Below the pieces are notes generated by a model. It had not been told where the DNA came from, ran no database searches, and saw only the letters and a list, made by a program, of their open reading frames with translations. Below are positions 12,301-24,092 of a stretch of 64,000 nucleotides of DNA, one piece after another; position 1 is the first letter of the stretch; each line of letters begins with the position of its first letter. The DNA is taken from positions 3,592,892 through 3,656,891 of the forward strand of contig JAINUG010000085.1 of NCBI GenBank assembly GCA_029706075.1. Reading direction: 5' to 3'. The stretch comes from Aldrovandia affinis (Eukaryota; Chordata; Actinopteri; Notacanthiformes; Halosauridae). Position numbers and translations under genes: made by a program.

Positions 12301-15300
12301 TAATACATAACAGCTCAGGGATTATGTCCTTATGTCCTTATGTCCTTATGTCCGGTGTAAATATTTCTAGATGAATTGTTATTTTAGTCATTGTTGTATC
12401 TTGAATACCCTACTTTTAGTTAATTGTCACACTGCAGCCATTGCCGTCACTAAAATATTTGTATGTTATGTTATTTAATTTTTGCCAATAGAATGCAGCT
12501 ACAGACCACATTCAAACCAAACACAATTCTGCAATGCTGGTATTGCCTTGAAGTCGGTGCAGTGTGAAGTGTGTTTTAATCAAATGTTTAGCTTCAGATT
12601 ATTGCGTCATTCCAGCATTTCTTTTATTATTTTTCATTTTTTGAAATGACCAATGCCAATATTCTGTTTTCCCAATTTGTCCTCATGGTGAGTGTGTGGA
12701 AATGGCTAATGAGCCTTAGCTGTGTACAGCATTAAAGTACAGATTTGTTGGAAATGCTGCGACATACCTGCTACGGTGCATCTAATTGGACTAAAGATCC
12801 TTGTGGTGTATTTGATTCCAGGTCTCTGGGCAGAACAGAGGATATGGCGGTATGTGTCAGCGTCATCAACCGCCGTGCTAAAGACCTGGGCTCTTCGCAT
12901 GCCGTGACCGTTCTTTTGCAAGCAGCCTGGTTGATGAGCTTCAGATGAGCCCTTAACGTGTTCACGTTTCCATTTACAGCTCCTACAGTACAGAGATCAT
13001 CTCAATATCAAAGATGAAGTGCGAAGAAAAGACTTCTTGAAAAGCTGCATCGGGTAAGGATATGTACAATATCGAAGTGTACTGTTGGTGATTTTCTCTT
13101 GCAGTTATAACTATCTTTAATTTTTTTTACTGAACGACGGTTGCATTAGAAACTCTTTTATCTTTGTCTTAGTCTCCCTTTTACCGCGGATGATGCTACA
13201 CACGTCCAAGACCACTACACTCTATTAGAAAGACAGATCATTATCGAGGTGTGTATTATTCGTTATTGTGTTTTATTGGCGGCCCTTTTTAATGAACATA
13301 ATCGGATGACCACAAGACAGTTATAGAGTTTCCAAAAAAATCACTTTTGGTCAAGGGACCGGAGTGAGTTTTGGAAAAACACTCTCACAATTGTTACGTA
13401 TCGTGTTGTGAAGCTATTGCGATTTCCCAAAAATATACCTTGGAGAATGTTTCAGAAATTAATTTGAAACATGACTTCCTGTGCTTAATGAAACCACATT
13501 TTGTGTACTAGAGCAGGAGATGGTATCTAATGGCTGTATGTTCCTGTGTTTGTTCAGGTTAATGACAAGCAGATGGAGAGCAAGGGCCAGGCGGACGTAT
13601 TTAAGAAATATCCCAGAAAAGCCTCCATCTTGAACATGCCAATCATCACTACACTCTACTACTCCTGCTTCTACCACTATGGGGAGTCAGAGGTATGCAT
13701 TACTTGCTTGGCTAAGCTTCAATGGAAGGGTGTGTGAATTCCTGATTCCTCACAACTTTTGTGTGTGTTATTCTCATGCAAATTCATGTATACTAATGCT
13801 CTGATCTTTGGCTTGGCACAGGGCACTTACAGCAGTCCAGCAAACATTAGGCAGACATTTAAGGTAAGAGCAAGTGATTTCTGATTTGAAGTGTGCATTT
13901 AAGGTGTTGTGGGTCATTATAATACAGCCTGTGCAGTGAAGATACATGCTAGGTTACATCACAATAGTATACTATACAATACAATACAATACAATATAAC
14001 TGTTGTTCCTCACCAGGACTTTCATTTGGCCTTCGTGTACACAGAGACAACATGTACAGACAAGACTGTATTGAAAAGTGACACATCGCAGGACAAGAAA
14101 CTGATTACACACATATAAAAGGCAGTGCAAAAAGATGCATCAATAGGCCTATCTAGTGGTTTCAATGTCCGACGCTGGCTACGGCGACCAGGGTTCGATT
14201 CCCCGGTCCACACCGGGGTCGGGAGTGCCACCGGGGACGGCGTTTGGCTGTCCGCCCCGGGGAGGGGGGAGGGAAGCCGACACTGTTCGCTGCGCACAGG
14301 AGTGGCTCTGGGATGCCGGAGTTGCGGTCGACTGCATGACGAGTGCCGTCTCGAAGGAGACGATGCTTCGCCTTTGTCACTGCCGGTGCGAGGGAGGGAT
14401 TGGCTACCAAATTTGGAGAAAAAGGGTATAAAATCTGAAAATAGATCAATAGATCGCTACAGTAATAGATACAGATCCATCAAATTATGATAAATAAATA
14501 GAATAAATATAGTAAATTGACATAAATCAGCTAACAGAGTTAATTATGTTCTGCTTTTTCATTATGCACCTTAATTGCATTGGGGACAAAGAACTTTCTA
14601 TTTCTACTTGTTTGAATTTTTCATTGTAAAAATCAGTTCTTGATGAAGTGTCCTTTAGGACTCCTTCCACTTTCGACAGCAGGAGTTTTGTGAAGAGGCC
14701 CACCATTGGCTCAAACTTTGCCTGCTTTTATTGTTACCTGGTTGGTCACAATTTCTGCATCTAAATACTTCAACCCTCTCAGCATTTCCCTTTGGACTTT
14801 TGAGGGTAGCCAGGGGCAATTCTAGGATTGGACCTTTAGGGGGCTCAGCCCCCAATGAGAATGTGAGATGTACACATGCAAAGCACAAGCCTAAATGTTT
14901 TATTAATTTACTGTTACATTCCCAAAAACAAAAACACCACAATGGTGGTTGCTCTCAAAATTGAAATACCACTCTCTATCTGTGGTATTTTAAAAATGGA
15001 TATTAAGTAAAAAGTTTATTTTTAATTTATTTTTATTTTTATAATAAATAGGGTCTAAAATCACCACTGAGCGTCGCACTGGTGTTTTCTTGGTTTTAAA
15101 AGCAATGACCATTTATTTTGTTTTCTTTACATTGATTTCTAAGAAAGCTGTCATCACACCCCTGGACATCCTCCTCAAAATTTTCCAGGCAATTTTGGTT
15201 TGACCTAGTAAACCCAACCAGAGCAGTGTCATCTGCACAATTTTTCAGCAGTGTATATAAGAAGTGTATATTGTGTCTGAAGCTTGACAGCATTTTGTGT

Positions 15301-18300
15301 AAGGATATATAAAATTTGTGTCTGAAGCTCGACAGATGTTTGTGTAAAGGGTATATAAAGTTTGTCTGAAGCTTGACAGCTGTTTGTGTAAAGGGTATAT
15401 AAAGTTTGGTCTGAAGCTCAACAGCTGTTTGTCTGTATAAAAGTTTGTCTGAAGCTTGACAGCTGTTTTGTGTATATAAAAAGGGTATATAAAGTTTGTC
15501 TGAAGCTTGACAGCTGTTTGTGTAAAGGGTTTGTTTGTAGCTTGAAGCTGTTTGGGTAAAGGGTATATAAAGTTTGTCTGTAAAGGTATATCAAATTTGT
15601 CTGAAGCTTGACAGCTGTTTGTGTAAAGGATATATAAATATATAAAGTTTGTTTGTCTGAAGCTTGACAGCTGTTTGCTGTTTGAGTAAAGGGTACATAA
15701 AGTTTGTCTGAAGCTCGACAGCTGTTTGTGTAAAGGGTATATCAAATTTGTGTCTGAAGCTCGACAGCTGTTTGTGTAAAGGGTATATAAAGTTTGTCTG
15801 AAGCTTGACAGCTGTTTGTGTAAAGGGTATATCAAATTTGTGTCTGAAGCTCGACAGATGTTTGTGTAAAGGGTATATAAAGTTTGTCTGAAGCTTGACA
15901 GCTGTTTGTGTAAAGGGTATATAAAGTTTGTCTGAAGCTTGACAGCTGTTTGTGTAAAGGGTATATAAAGTTTGTCTGAAGCTCGACAGCTGTTTGTGTA
16001 AAGGATATATAAAGTTTGTGTCTGAAGCTCGACAGCTGTTTGTGTAAAGGGTATATAAAGTTTGTCTGAAGCTTGACAGCTGTTTGTGTAAAGGGTATAC
16101 CCACTGTATGTATCCATCCCTGACCCGAATAGTTTATTGGTAATAAAATATTAATCATAAATCTGTTTTTTTTTTTCTCTCCAGATATCAGAAAAGCAGT
16201 ATTTACTCACAGCACTGGGGGCAAGGGCGAAACTGAAAGCTTGGTTTGATGTGGACAGCCTGTTCACCACCAAGAACTGGTTGGGCCAAACTAAGAAGAG
16301 ATCTCCAATTGCGTTTCACAGAGTGGTGGACATCCTGCAGAAAAATAATGCACCAGTGCAGGTACAGTAGCATGATATGACTTCACTGCTCTCTGCGTCC
16401 CTGCAGCCTGACCACCAGGGGGGTCAAATAATCAAGTCCCTTTTTTATCAATAGGATCATGAGTTCCCCCCCCCCCCCAACTGTTTCTCAGCATGCATTC
16501 TGCTTATTGTCCACCAGGTGTCTCTGTAGCGGCCGCATTTGCAGAACGAATTATCACGTTCCGATTAAGATATCCACCATGTGGATACATTTGTTAGACA
16601 ATTCATAAAGAAACTGATCATTTTTCTATGTATGTCCTGCTCCTTATCCAGGATGCAGAGAACCTAATAGACACACAGTTGAGAGTTTCATCTAAAAGTG
16701 TCATCTAAGAGTGGCATTTACCCTGTGAAACAGTACCCAAAAGGAACACTTTTTATAGATGGGATTAATTAACCATAAACTAACCGTAATACTGACTAAG
16801 AATTTGAAAGCATTCTGAACATACATCATTTTTATTATTTCTCTCTTATGTGTGGGAGAAAAGTGTTCTTTTTTAACATGCAATTGTGTGCATCACCTAC
16901 AATGTGACACAGGTACATTTCAATCTAGTTCAGTTAGTCAAGTTCCTGAAGTCCAAAGTAAATGAATAATATATTTGACTGTGGGTGGAAAAGTTTTATT
17001 GATCACTTGGGTGGATTATGGAAATGCAGGCGAGAAAAACATCTGCATATGCGTATGTACTGTATGTCTGCACTGTTCCTATGTGCTGTCTGTACCTAGC
17101 GTTCTCGTTCTGCTCCAGGTGCTGCAAGAATACCTGTGTTTGGTTGAGGATACAGAACTGAGGATCAGCCTGGCACAAAAACACAAGTGCCACGACATCA
17201 TCATCGATGTGAGTGTCCACAGAGCATCCAATCAGATCACGAATACTATATTCACTCAACTTTACTAATGTCGTTCAGGGCTGTATATCTGCGTATCAGG
17301 GATAATATTGATAAATAATCACATGCAATCACATATACTATCACCTAGTAGTTAACCCCATAATAACTGTCACATAGCACGCCCGAAAATATGTGTTATA
17401 TGCAGATTGGGTGGAGCCAGGCCGTCAACAGCAACGGGCCAGTGACTTATGGGGTTAAACATAACAAAATGAACAGAAACCAAGAAATTAACATCTCACG
17501 TACTTCACCAGGTGTGAAAAATTTAAATATCACGCGTTAAATGTGGCCACGGAGACCGGGGTTCAAAAATATGGCTGTTATATGCACAGATTGGGTGGGG
17601 TCTCATTTTTCACTAGTGTTAATAGTTTATTTTGATCAATTAACAAAATGCAAAGTGAATGAACAGAAGATAAATCTAAATCAAATCAATATTTGGTGTG
17701 CTAGGTACACTTGCACACAGTTTTTGAAGGAACTCGGCAGGTAGGTTGTTCCAAACATCTTGGAGAACTAACCACAGATCTTCTGTGGATGTAGGCTGCC
17801 TCAAATCCTTCTGTCTCTTCATGTAATCCCAGACAGACTCGATGATGTTGAGATCAGGGCTCTGTGGGGGCCAAACCATCACTTCCAGGACTCCTTGTTC
17901 TTCTTTACGCTGAAGATAGTTCTTAATAACATTGGCTGTATGTTTGGGGTCGTTGTCCTGCTGCAGAATACATTTGGGGCCAATCAGACACCTCCCTGAT
18001 GGTATTGCATGATGGATAAGTATCTGCCTGTATTCCTCAGCATTGAGGACACCATTAATCCTGACCAAATCCCCAACTCCATTTGCAGAAATGCAGCCCC
18101 AAACTTGCAAGGAACCTCCACCATGTTTCACTGTTGCCTGCAGACACTCATTATTGTACCGCTCTCTAGCCCTTCGGTGAACAAACTGCCTTCTGCTACA
18201 GCCAAATATTTCACATTTTGACTCATCAGTCCAGAGCACCTGCTGCCATTTTTCTGCATTCCAGTTCCTATGTTTTCATGCATAGTTGAGTCGCTTGGCC

Positions 18301-21300
18301 TTGTTTCCACGTCGGAGGTATAACTTTTTGGCCGCAATTCTTCCATGAAGACCACTTCTGGCCAGACTTCTCCGGACAGTAGATGGGTGTACCTGGGTCC
18401 CACTGGTTTCTGCCAGTTCTGAGCTGATGGCACTGCTGGACATCTTCCGATTTCGAAGCGAAGTAAGCATGATGTGTCTTTCATCTGCTGCATTAAGTTT
18501 CCTTGGCCGACCACTGCGTCTACGGTCGTCAACGTTGCCCGTTTTTTGTGTTTCTTCAAAAGAGCTTGAACAGCACATCTTGAAACCCCAGTCTGCTTTG
18601 AAATCTTTGCCTGGGAGAGACTTTGCTGATGCAGTATAACTACCTTGTGTCTTGTTGCTGTGCTCAGTCTTGCCATGGTGTATGACCTGTGACATGAAAC
18701 TCTTCCACAACCTCACCTTAGTAGCAGAGTTTGGCTGTTCCTCACCCAGTTTTAAGCCTCCTACACAGCTGTTTCTCTTTCAGTTAATGACTGTGTTTCA
18801 ACCTACATATGAAATTGATGATCATTAGCACCTGTTTGGTATAATTGGTTAATCATACACCTGACTATAATCCTACAAAATCCCTGACTTTGTGCAAGTG
18901 TACCTATAAGAATTGATGCTGGTTTGAAGGCTAGTCACACAAAATATTGATTTGATTTAGATTTTTCTTCTGTTCGCTCACTTTGCATTTTGTAAATTGA
19001 TAAAAATAAACAATTAAAATTTATATTTTTGAAAGTATTCTTACTTTACAGCATTTCTTCACACCTGCCTAAAACTTTTGCACAGTACTGTATATATACA
19101 CTGCCCATCCCCCAAAAAGTCACACACTCTATATTTCGTTGGACTGCCTTTAGCTTTGATTACGGCATGCATTCGCCATGGCATCATTTCGATAAGCTTC
19201 TGCAATGTCACAACATTTATTTCCATCCAGAGTTGCATACATTTTTCGCCAAGATCTTGTATTGATGATGGGAGAGTTGGACCACTGCGCAAAGTCTTCT
19301 CCAGCACATCCCAAAGATTCTCAATGGGGTTAAGGTCTGGACTCTGTGGTGGCCAATCCATGTGTGAAAATGATGTCTCATGCTCCCTGAACAACTATTT
19401 CACAATTTGAGCCCGATGAATTGTGGCATTGTCATCTTGGAATATGCCTGTGCCGTCAGGGAAGAAAAAATCCATTGATGGAAAAACCTGGTCATTCAGT
19501 ATATTCAGGTATCATGACCTCATTCTTTGGGTAGTCTGAACCTGACCTCATTCTTTGGGATCATAACGTTGCCCCTGAACCTAGACTAGGCATGACCAAC
19601 TGCATCAACCCCTGAGATCACTCTGGAACAGGGTAAACTGACCCCCACAGACCTTCTTCCATTGCTCCAGAGCAACTTTATGGCATCAAATTTTTTTCCG
19701 ATTAGCCTCACTGACAAGTGGTTTTCTTAAGGCTACACAGCTGTTTAGTCCCAATCCCTTGAGTTCCCTTCACATTGTGCGTGTGGAAATGTTCTTACTT
19801 TCACTATTAAACATAGCCGTAAGTTCTACTGTTGATTTTTGACGATATGATTTCACCAAACGTTTAAGTGATCGCCGATCACGATCATTCAAGATTTCTT
19901 TCCGACCACATTTCTTCCTTGAAGATGATGGTTCATCACTATCCTTCCAGGTTTTAATAATGCGTTGGACAGTTCTTAACCCAATTTTAGTAGTTTCAGC
20001 AATCTCTTTAGTTGTTTTCTTTGCTTGATGCAGGCCAATAATTTAACCCTTCTGAAACAGATTAACATCTTTTCCACGACCACAGGATATGTCTTCCGAC
20101 ATGGTTGTTTAAGAAATGAGAAGCTACTCACTGCATCAGTTAGGGTTAAATAACTTGTTGCCAGCTAAAACATATTAATCACTGCAGTAATTATCCAATG
20201 GAAGGCTCTTACCTATTTGCTTAGTTAAATCCAGGTGGTGACTTTTTTTTTGGCCAGGCAGTGTATATACAGAGCCCCTTTAAAGTATACACCCTGTCTT
20301 AAAATTGTCAGGCCTTACAGCCTGAAATTAAAACATATTGAATCAGGCTTTCTCCACCTTTATTTACACATTTTATCCTACAACTTCCTTGTGAAAAAAA
20401 AAATCACAAATATCTGAACATTAATTAAAAATAAAAACTATAATTAGGGTACATGTTGGTTGCGGTGGCATTTGTCCGGTGATGACACGCAGTACATGGG
20501 TTACTGTTGGGAAAGTTATTGCGTGCTCACCTTATCTTGCGAGAGTGTGCAGACAGTTACTGGAAATCACGTGGCTGTGATTGGTTAAGTTTGTCTTCTG
20601 TTCCAGTGCACCGTGGCTGTTCTTTCTCAAATCGAGAAACGGCCTTTCTCTTTGAGTTAACCATTTCCTGCTTAAGTACCTACCAAAAGCACCTGGATGA
20701 GATGCTAGCGCACAGTATTTTGACAGACTCATCTACACAGGATTTCCTCCCCGCTCAGGAATTGACCTCAAAGCTATTTCCACCAAAAAGACTTGCTAAT
20801 TGCCGTGAGGCAAGCTAGCACAGCCTGACCTTACAGGAGGTAAGAAGGGAAGTGAGATAGAGAGGGCTCTGTGTTGTACCCATGGTTTTACTACCTGAGG
20901 GGTAATAAAAGAAGGGATCTGGCGCTGAGAGATGATGTCATTAGAGTGCATTCCAAACTGTTACGGGAGCAGAACTGTTAATGGGCAGAACTGTTCCTTT
21001 GATGCTACTGGCCACTAGCAGTGTACCTACAGATATAATTGTTAAATATGACCTTATACAAACATTTCATTTCATACACATTTTAATGATGTGTGTATTG
21101 GACAAGACTGCAAATTAACGTTATTCTTTCTTTATTTATTTATTTATTTTATTATGTGGTGCTTCTCTTTTAGACCTGTTATTTGGTGATTGAGAACAAT
21201 TGCATAAACTCCCCATTTTTCCACTCTTCCTGCCTCGCCCCAGACCTACAAGGACCTGAAGGACCGTCAGCAGCTGATTGTGTACAGGGGTAAGGTTGAG

Positions 21301-24092
21301 AGGGGGTCACCCGAGGACAGGAAAATCGACGCCCTGCTGAACAACACGGTAGGCCTGTGTAGTATCCTTCGCAAGACAATGTCACTCCTTTGCCCATGTG
21401 CATGTTTTTTTTACAATTTTGTTTCTGATATTATCCCATTTTCTCCCAATTTAGTAGCCAATTAGACCCGCTATTTTATGTCAATCCCCCCCTAGTAATG
21501 TGAGTTCGCTGCCGTAGTCCTGCGACCGGTAGTGACGAAGGCGAAGTAACGTCTCCTCCGAGACGGCACTCGCCAGGCCGTCGACCGTAACCCGGTACTA
21601 CAGGGCCACTCTTATGCGCAGCGAACGTCCTGTTGGCTTCCCTCCCCCTCCCTGGGGCGGACAGCCAATCGCCGCCCCTGGTGGCACTCGTGGGAGGCCT
21701 GCCCGCCAGTGCTCCTTTTACATTTACATTTAGCCGACTCTGGCGCATACAAAAGGGAGGCATCGAACCCGGTCTCCGTGGCCATTGTCGAACGTTGTAA
21801 CCACTGGACCACGTGGGAGGCCTGTCCCGTGTGCATGTTAAGTGCTCCTTTTACATTTACATTTAGGTGCCACATTTTTAATTTTAAATCAATCTGAAAT
21901 AGCAGATGCTCTTATCTAGAGCAACTTACCAAAGTGCATACAAAAGAGGCTAGGCATCAAGCAGCAACGATTCGGAGGCATCAATTACACCCCTGAAAGT
22001 ATGTGTCATTCACTAAAAAAAGATTTGCAACATATCACATTTACTAGTTTAAGTTGCCTTTGTTTATTAGTAGTAAATTGAGAAACAACTCACCAAAAGG
22101 CAGTATGAGGATATAGTGTTCAGTCCGTTTGGGGATTTCAGCTCAGAATTGAGGAGCAACTGTGCAGTTCTCAGGTCTGTGCTTACCTCTAGATGTAAAA
22201 GAAAACAAACAACTTTCCCTTCAGACTGACGTGGAAATGTGCAGGAATGCAGATGCCTTAGAGACATGTCCAGAAAATGAACTGGCGGGGCTGGGTCACA
22301 CAGTGTCACCACCATATTGGATTTTGTGGGATTTTTACAATTGAATATGATTCGATTTGAATGCCACTGCCTATTTCCCTCATGTTGAAAATGCAGGTTT
22401 GTTAATTTACTGTATTATGCTGCTCTAGTACCCTTGAGGGCACTGGCTTGGAATCTGTAAATGCCCATCAGAATAAATGTGATATAAAAACGTACAAGCT
22501 ATGCTTCCTTCCTTCCCATATAAGGGATTGCTTGGCAAATAAACATGAGTGAGTCAGATTGCAGTTTTCTTTCATTTATTTCTGTACAAGTACCACATCA
22601 TTTACATTCGATCAGTGTTCTGGGCAGTGCTTGTAATGGTTGGTAAACCCAGCAATTGCTCATTGCAGTTTGTTTGAAATGGAGTAACCTCCTTTTTGAA
22701 AGTAACTTCTTTATTTTGTGATGGTGTAACATTATCATAAATCCCCCCATTAACCTGACTTTAATGAATATACAGTGTAGATGTTCAAACCTATACTCCA
22801 GGTTCATCCCAGTTAATGCACACTTACTTCAATGGAATGAGAGACCAGTGAAACACTGATTGTGTGGCAGTGCCAGAGTAACCTCAGACATGTTTACTTC
22901 AGTGGACACATGTGATACAGTACTTGACCATGCTTAATTGAATGGACATACAGGTAACTGCCAAAATAAAGGAAACACCAACATAAAGTGTCTTAATAGG
23001 GCATTGGGCCACCACAAGCCGCCAGAACAGCTTCAATGCACCTTGGCATAGATTCTAGAAGCGTCTGTCTGTAACTGTATTGGATGGATGCAACACCATT
23101 CCATCATTTGGTTGATGGTGGTGGAAAACGCTGTCTTAGGCACCATTCCAGAATCTCCCAATTGGGTTGAGATCTGGTGACTGAGGCGATGTAATGTATG
23201 GATTACATAGTTTTCACGCTCATCAAACCATTCAGTGACCAATTGTGCCCAATTGTGGATGGGGGCATTGTCATCCTGGAAGAGACCACACCCATCAGGA
23301 TCAAAATGCTTCACCATAGGATGAAGGTGCTCACTCAGAATGGCTTTGTATTTATTGGTGTTTACCTTGCCCTCCAAGGGGTTGAGTGGACCGAAACCAT
23401 GCCGTGAGAATGCACCCCACACCATAACAGAGCCACCAGAACTCTTCATTTACTCTAGTGTTTCCCTTATTTTGGCAGTTGCCTGTATGATACATTGTTA
23501 TAGCCATTCTTACTTAAGTGGACAAATGTGCTGTGCTGCTACAACCATGCATATTTCAATGAACAGATGCACTGCATTAGTATCGCCATGTTTACTTCAA
23601 TGGCACACAAGCTGCATTGCCATAACCATGCATAGTTCAGTAGACACATGCAATGCAGTGCCCACAGATGTATTCACTCTGCCTTGTGTCTGAAACGTGA
23701 GCTTGTCTATTAGTTCTGCCGGAGGAGCCACAGTGATATTTCAATTCCATTCTCGTCATGGATTTGCTGATACTGCTAGTACCCACGTTGTTCAACTATT
23801 TGTATTATCACCTCCGCACAGTATGTTTGCTGTATTTAAAGAGATGGGCGACGGTGGGGGAAATCACTTTGTATTTGAACTGTATCAAGACTTCGCATTC
23901 AGGGATCTGTCTTTCCAGTCATAACCCAAACAACATTGCAGTGATTCCATCTCATCCTTCACCAGCAATAACAGCTAAACTGTGTTTTGAAATTATTGCA
24001 CAACAAATTATTATACTGGTCAGACACTCAAATTGAGGTTCTATCCTGAACTATTCACTTTTCTCTTTCAGCAAATCCGGTGGAAAAACTGA
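9385..24092 (+). CDS. vipas39: VIPAS39 / SPE-39 (VPS33B-interacting protein), 18 coding exons
   Basis: VIPAS39 pairs with VPS33B in endosomal membrane trafficking, including apical sorting and collagen-modifying enzyme delivery; human loss causes ARC syndrome. Coding exons: 9385-9477, 9691-9793, 9903-10037, 10336-10374, 10470-10534, 10893-10949, 11528-11620, 11733-11766, 11955-12057, 12822-12849, 12980-13053, 13173-13248, 13558-13692, 13822-13863, 16185-16361, 17119-17208, 21244-21348, 24072-24092. They sum to 1470 bp, an uninterrupted frame of 489 codons plus stop against 493 in human. Landmarks: acidic N-terminus ([21 protein letters not shown]), [85 protein letters not shown] and C-terminal QIRWKN. 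All sites are GT-AG. The ATG directly follows the acceptor. The gene looks fully functional. Its introns hold most of the transposons in this half of the window. Confidence 0.97.
12322..12353. repeat. Four perfect copies of TTATGTCC
   Basis: An 8-bp unit repeats four times without change in the vipas39 intron between 12057 and 12822. It is a short tandem repeat and nothing more is visible. Confidence 0.9.
14146..14440 (+). mobile_element. tRNA-Glu-type SINE (family A), forward copy
   Basis: The head carries an A-box-like CTAGTGGTT and a perfect B-box-like GGGTTCGATTCC. The SINE body follows (GGCTGTCCGCCCCGGGGAGG, CGTTCGCTGCGCA-like, GAGTGCCGTCTCG, GGAGACGATGCTTCGCC) and the tail is GGCTACCAAATTTGGAGAAAA. 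It lies in a vipas39 intron, 5' of the minisatellite. ATCAATAG at both ends is a possible short target duplication. Confidence 0.85.
15253..16102. repeat. 44-bp minisatellite array in a vipas39 intron
   Basis: About 19 copies of a unit with a 44-base period; for example TCTGAAGCT recurs at 15843, 15887 and 15931. Each unit carries GTAAAGGGTATATAAAG, TTTGTCTGAAGCTTGACA or its CTCGACA variant, and CAGCTGTTTGT. The left part (15253-15720) is more diverged, with short insertions and deletions. The right part is nearly homogeneous. Two main variants alternate: GCTTGACAG, and GTGTCTGAAGCTCGACA with an extra GT. The long open frames on the minus strand (up to 290 codons) come from a stop-poor repeat and are not a gene. 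Confidence 0.95.
17537..17566 (+). mobile_element. Orphan head fragment of SINE family A
   Basis: ATGTGGCCACGGAGACCGGG followed by GTTCAAA matches the B-box part of the family A head (GGCCACGGAGACCGGGTTCGAT in the 21405 copy, reverse strand). No SINE body follows. Flanking copies of TTATATGCA(CA)GATTGGGTGG at about 17396 and 17579 suggest a small local duplication around it. Confidence 0.55.
17621..19091 (-). mobile_element. Tc1-like element A (5' end damaged)
   Basis: A cut-and-paste DNA transposon remnant. Long inverted repeats are visible: 17641-17695 (TTAACAAAATGCAAAGTGAA, ATCTAAATCAAATCAATATT) against 18944-19000 (the complementary TTGATTTGATTTAGAT and CACTTTGCATTTTGTAAA). The right outer end CCTAAAACTTTTGCACAGTA reaches the TATA tract at 19091. 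The matching outer end is missing on the left, so that side is truncated or replaced. It lies in the vipas39 intron between 17208 and 21244. Confidence 0.85.
17676..18716 (-). pseudogene. Tc1-family transposase remnant (element A)
   Basis: The minus strand encodes recognisable transposase parts in more than one frame. The N-terminal helix-turn-helix region ([20 protein letters not shown]) and [13 protein letters not shown]-type linker are followed by the catalytic part ([52 protein letters not shown]). The WTDES, DNDPKH and SPDLNIIE blocks carry the DDE-type acidic residues. The frame shifts at least once near 18240-18280 and again near 18560, so it cannot make one intact protein. Confidence 0.9.
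19099..20263 (-). mobile_element. Tc1-like element B with TA target duplication
   Basis: Terminal inverted repeats face each other: CACTGCCCATCCCCCAAAAA at the left, and the complementary GTGACTTTTTTTTTGGCCAG then GCAGTG at the right. Each end is followed by TA (19097-19098 and 20264-20265). At 1165 bp it is shorter than a full Tc1 element. The minus strand retains [20 protein letters not shown] (19320-19380 region) from the transposase C-terminus, and the rest is broken. It abuts element A across a TATATATA tract. Confidence 0.9.
21405..21825 (-). mobile_element. tRNA-Glu-type SINE (family A), with target duplication
   Basis: Reverse copy: tail at the left (TTTCTGATATTATCCC, TTTCTCCCAATTTAGTAGCC) and tRNA-like head at the right, whose reverse strand has GGTCCAGTGGTTACAAC (A-box-like) and CCGGGTTCGATG (B-box-like). 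Direct repeats CCCATGTGCATG (21393-21404) and CCCGTGTGCATG (21826-21837) flank it, differing at one base. The head-body junction is split by a short extra block (GTGCTCCTTTTACATTTACA at about 21710), so the copy is composite. It sits 57 bases after the donor of vipas39 coding exon 17. Confidence 0.85.
21838..21960. repeat. Teleost interspersed repeat with GCAGATGCTCTTATC block
   Basis: TTTTACATTTACATTTA and AGCAGATGCTCTTATCTAGAGC resemble the widespread fish block TTAGCAGACGCTCTTATCCAGAGC. The same block occurs better preserved at 55505-55560, and reversed at 54096-54125. The element class is not assigned. Confidence 0.6.
22951..23485 (-). mobile_element. Short Tc1-like element C with TA target duplication
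   Basis: Inverted termini CAGGTAACTGCCAAAATAAA and (reverse) TTTATTTTGGCAGTTACCTG-like are present: the right end reads TTATTTTGGCAGTTGCCTG. TA flanks both ends (22949-22950 and 23486-23487). At 535 bp it is an internally deleted copy. The minus strand at 23033-23449 still reads [28 protein letters not shown] and SHQIST, the distal DDE half of a Tc1/mariner transposase, without its N-terminal DNA-binding half. It lies in the last vipas39 intron. Confidence 0.9.

Noticed and set aside
14146-14220. A functional tRNA-Glu gene
   Set aside because: The A- and B-box-like blocks belong to a SINE. Cloverleaf stems do not pair and a SINE body follows.
14125-14490. 121- and 91-codon plus-strand frames and a 95-codon minus frame
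   Set aside because: All lie in a GC-rich SINE copy and have no protein homology.
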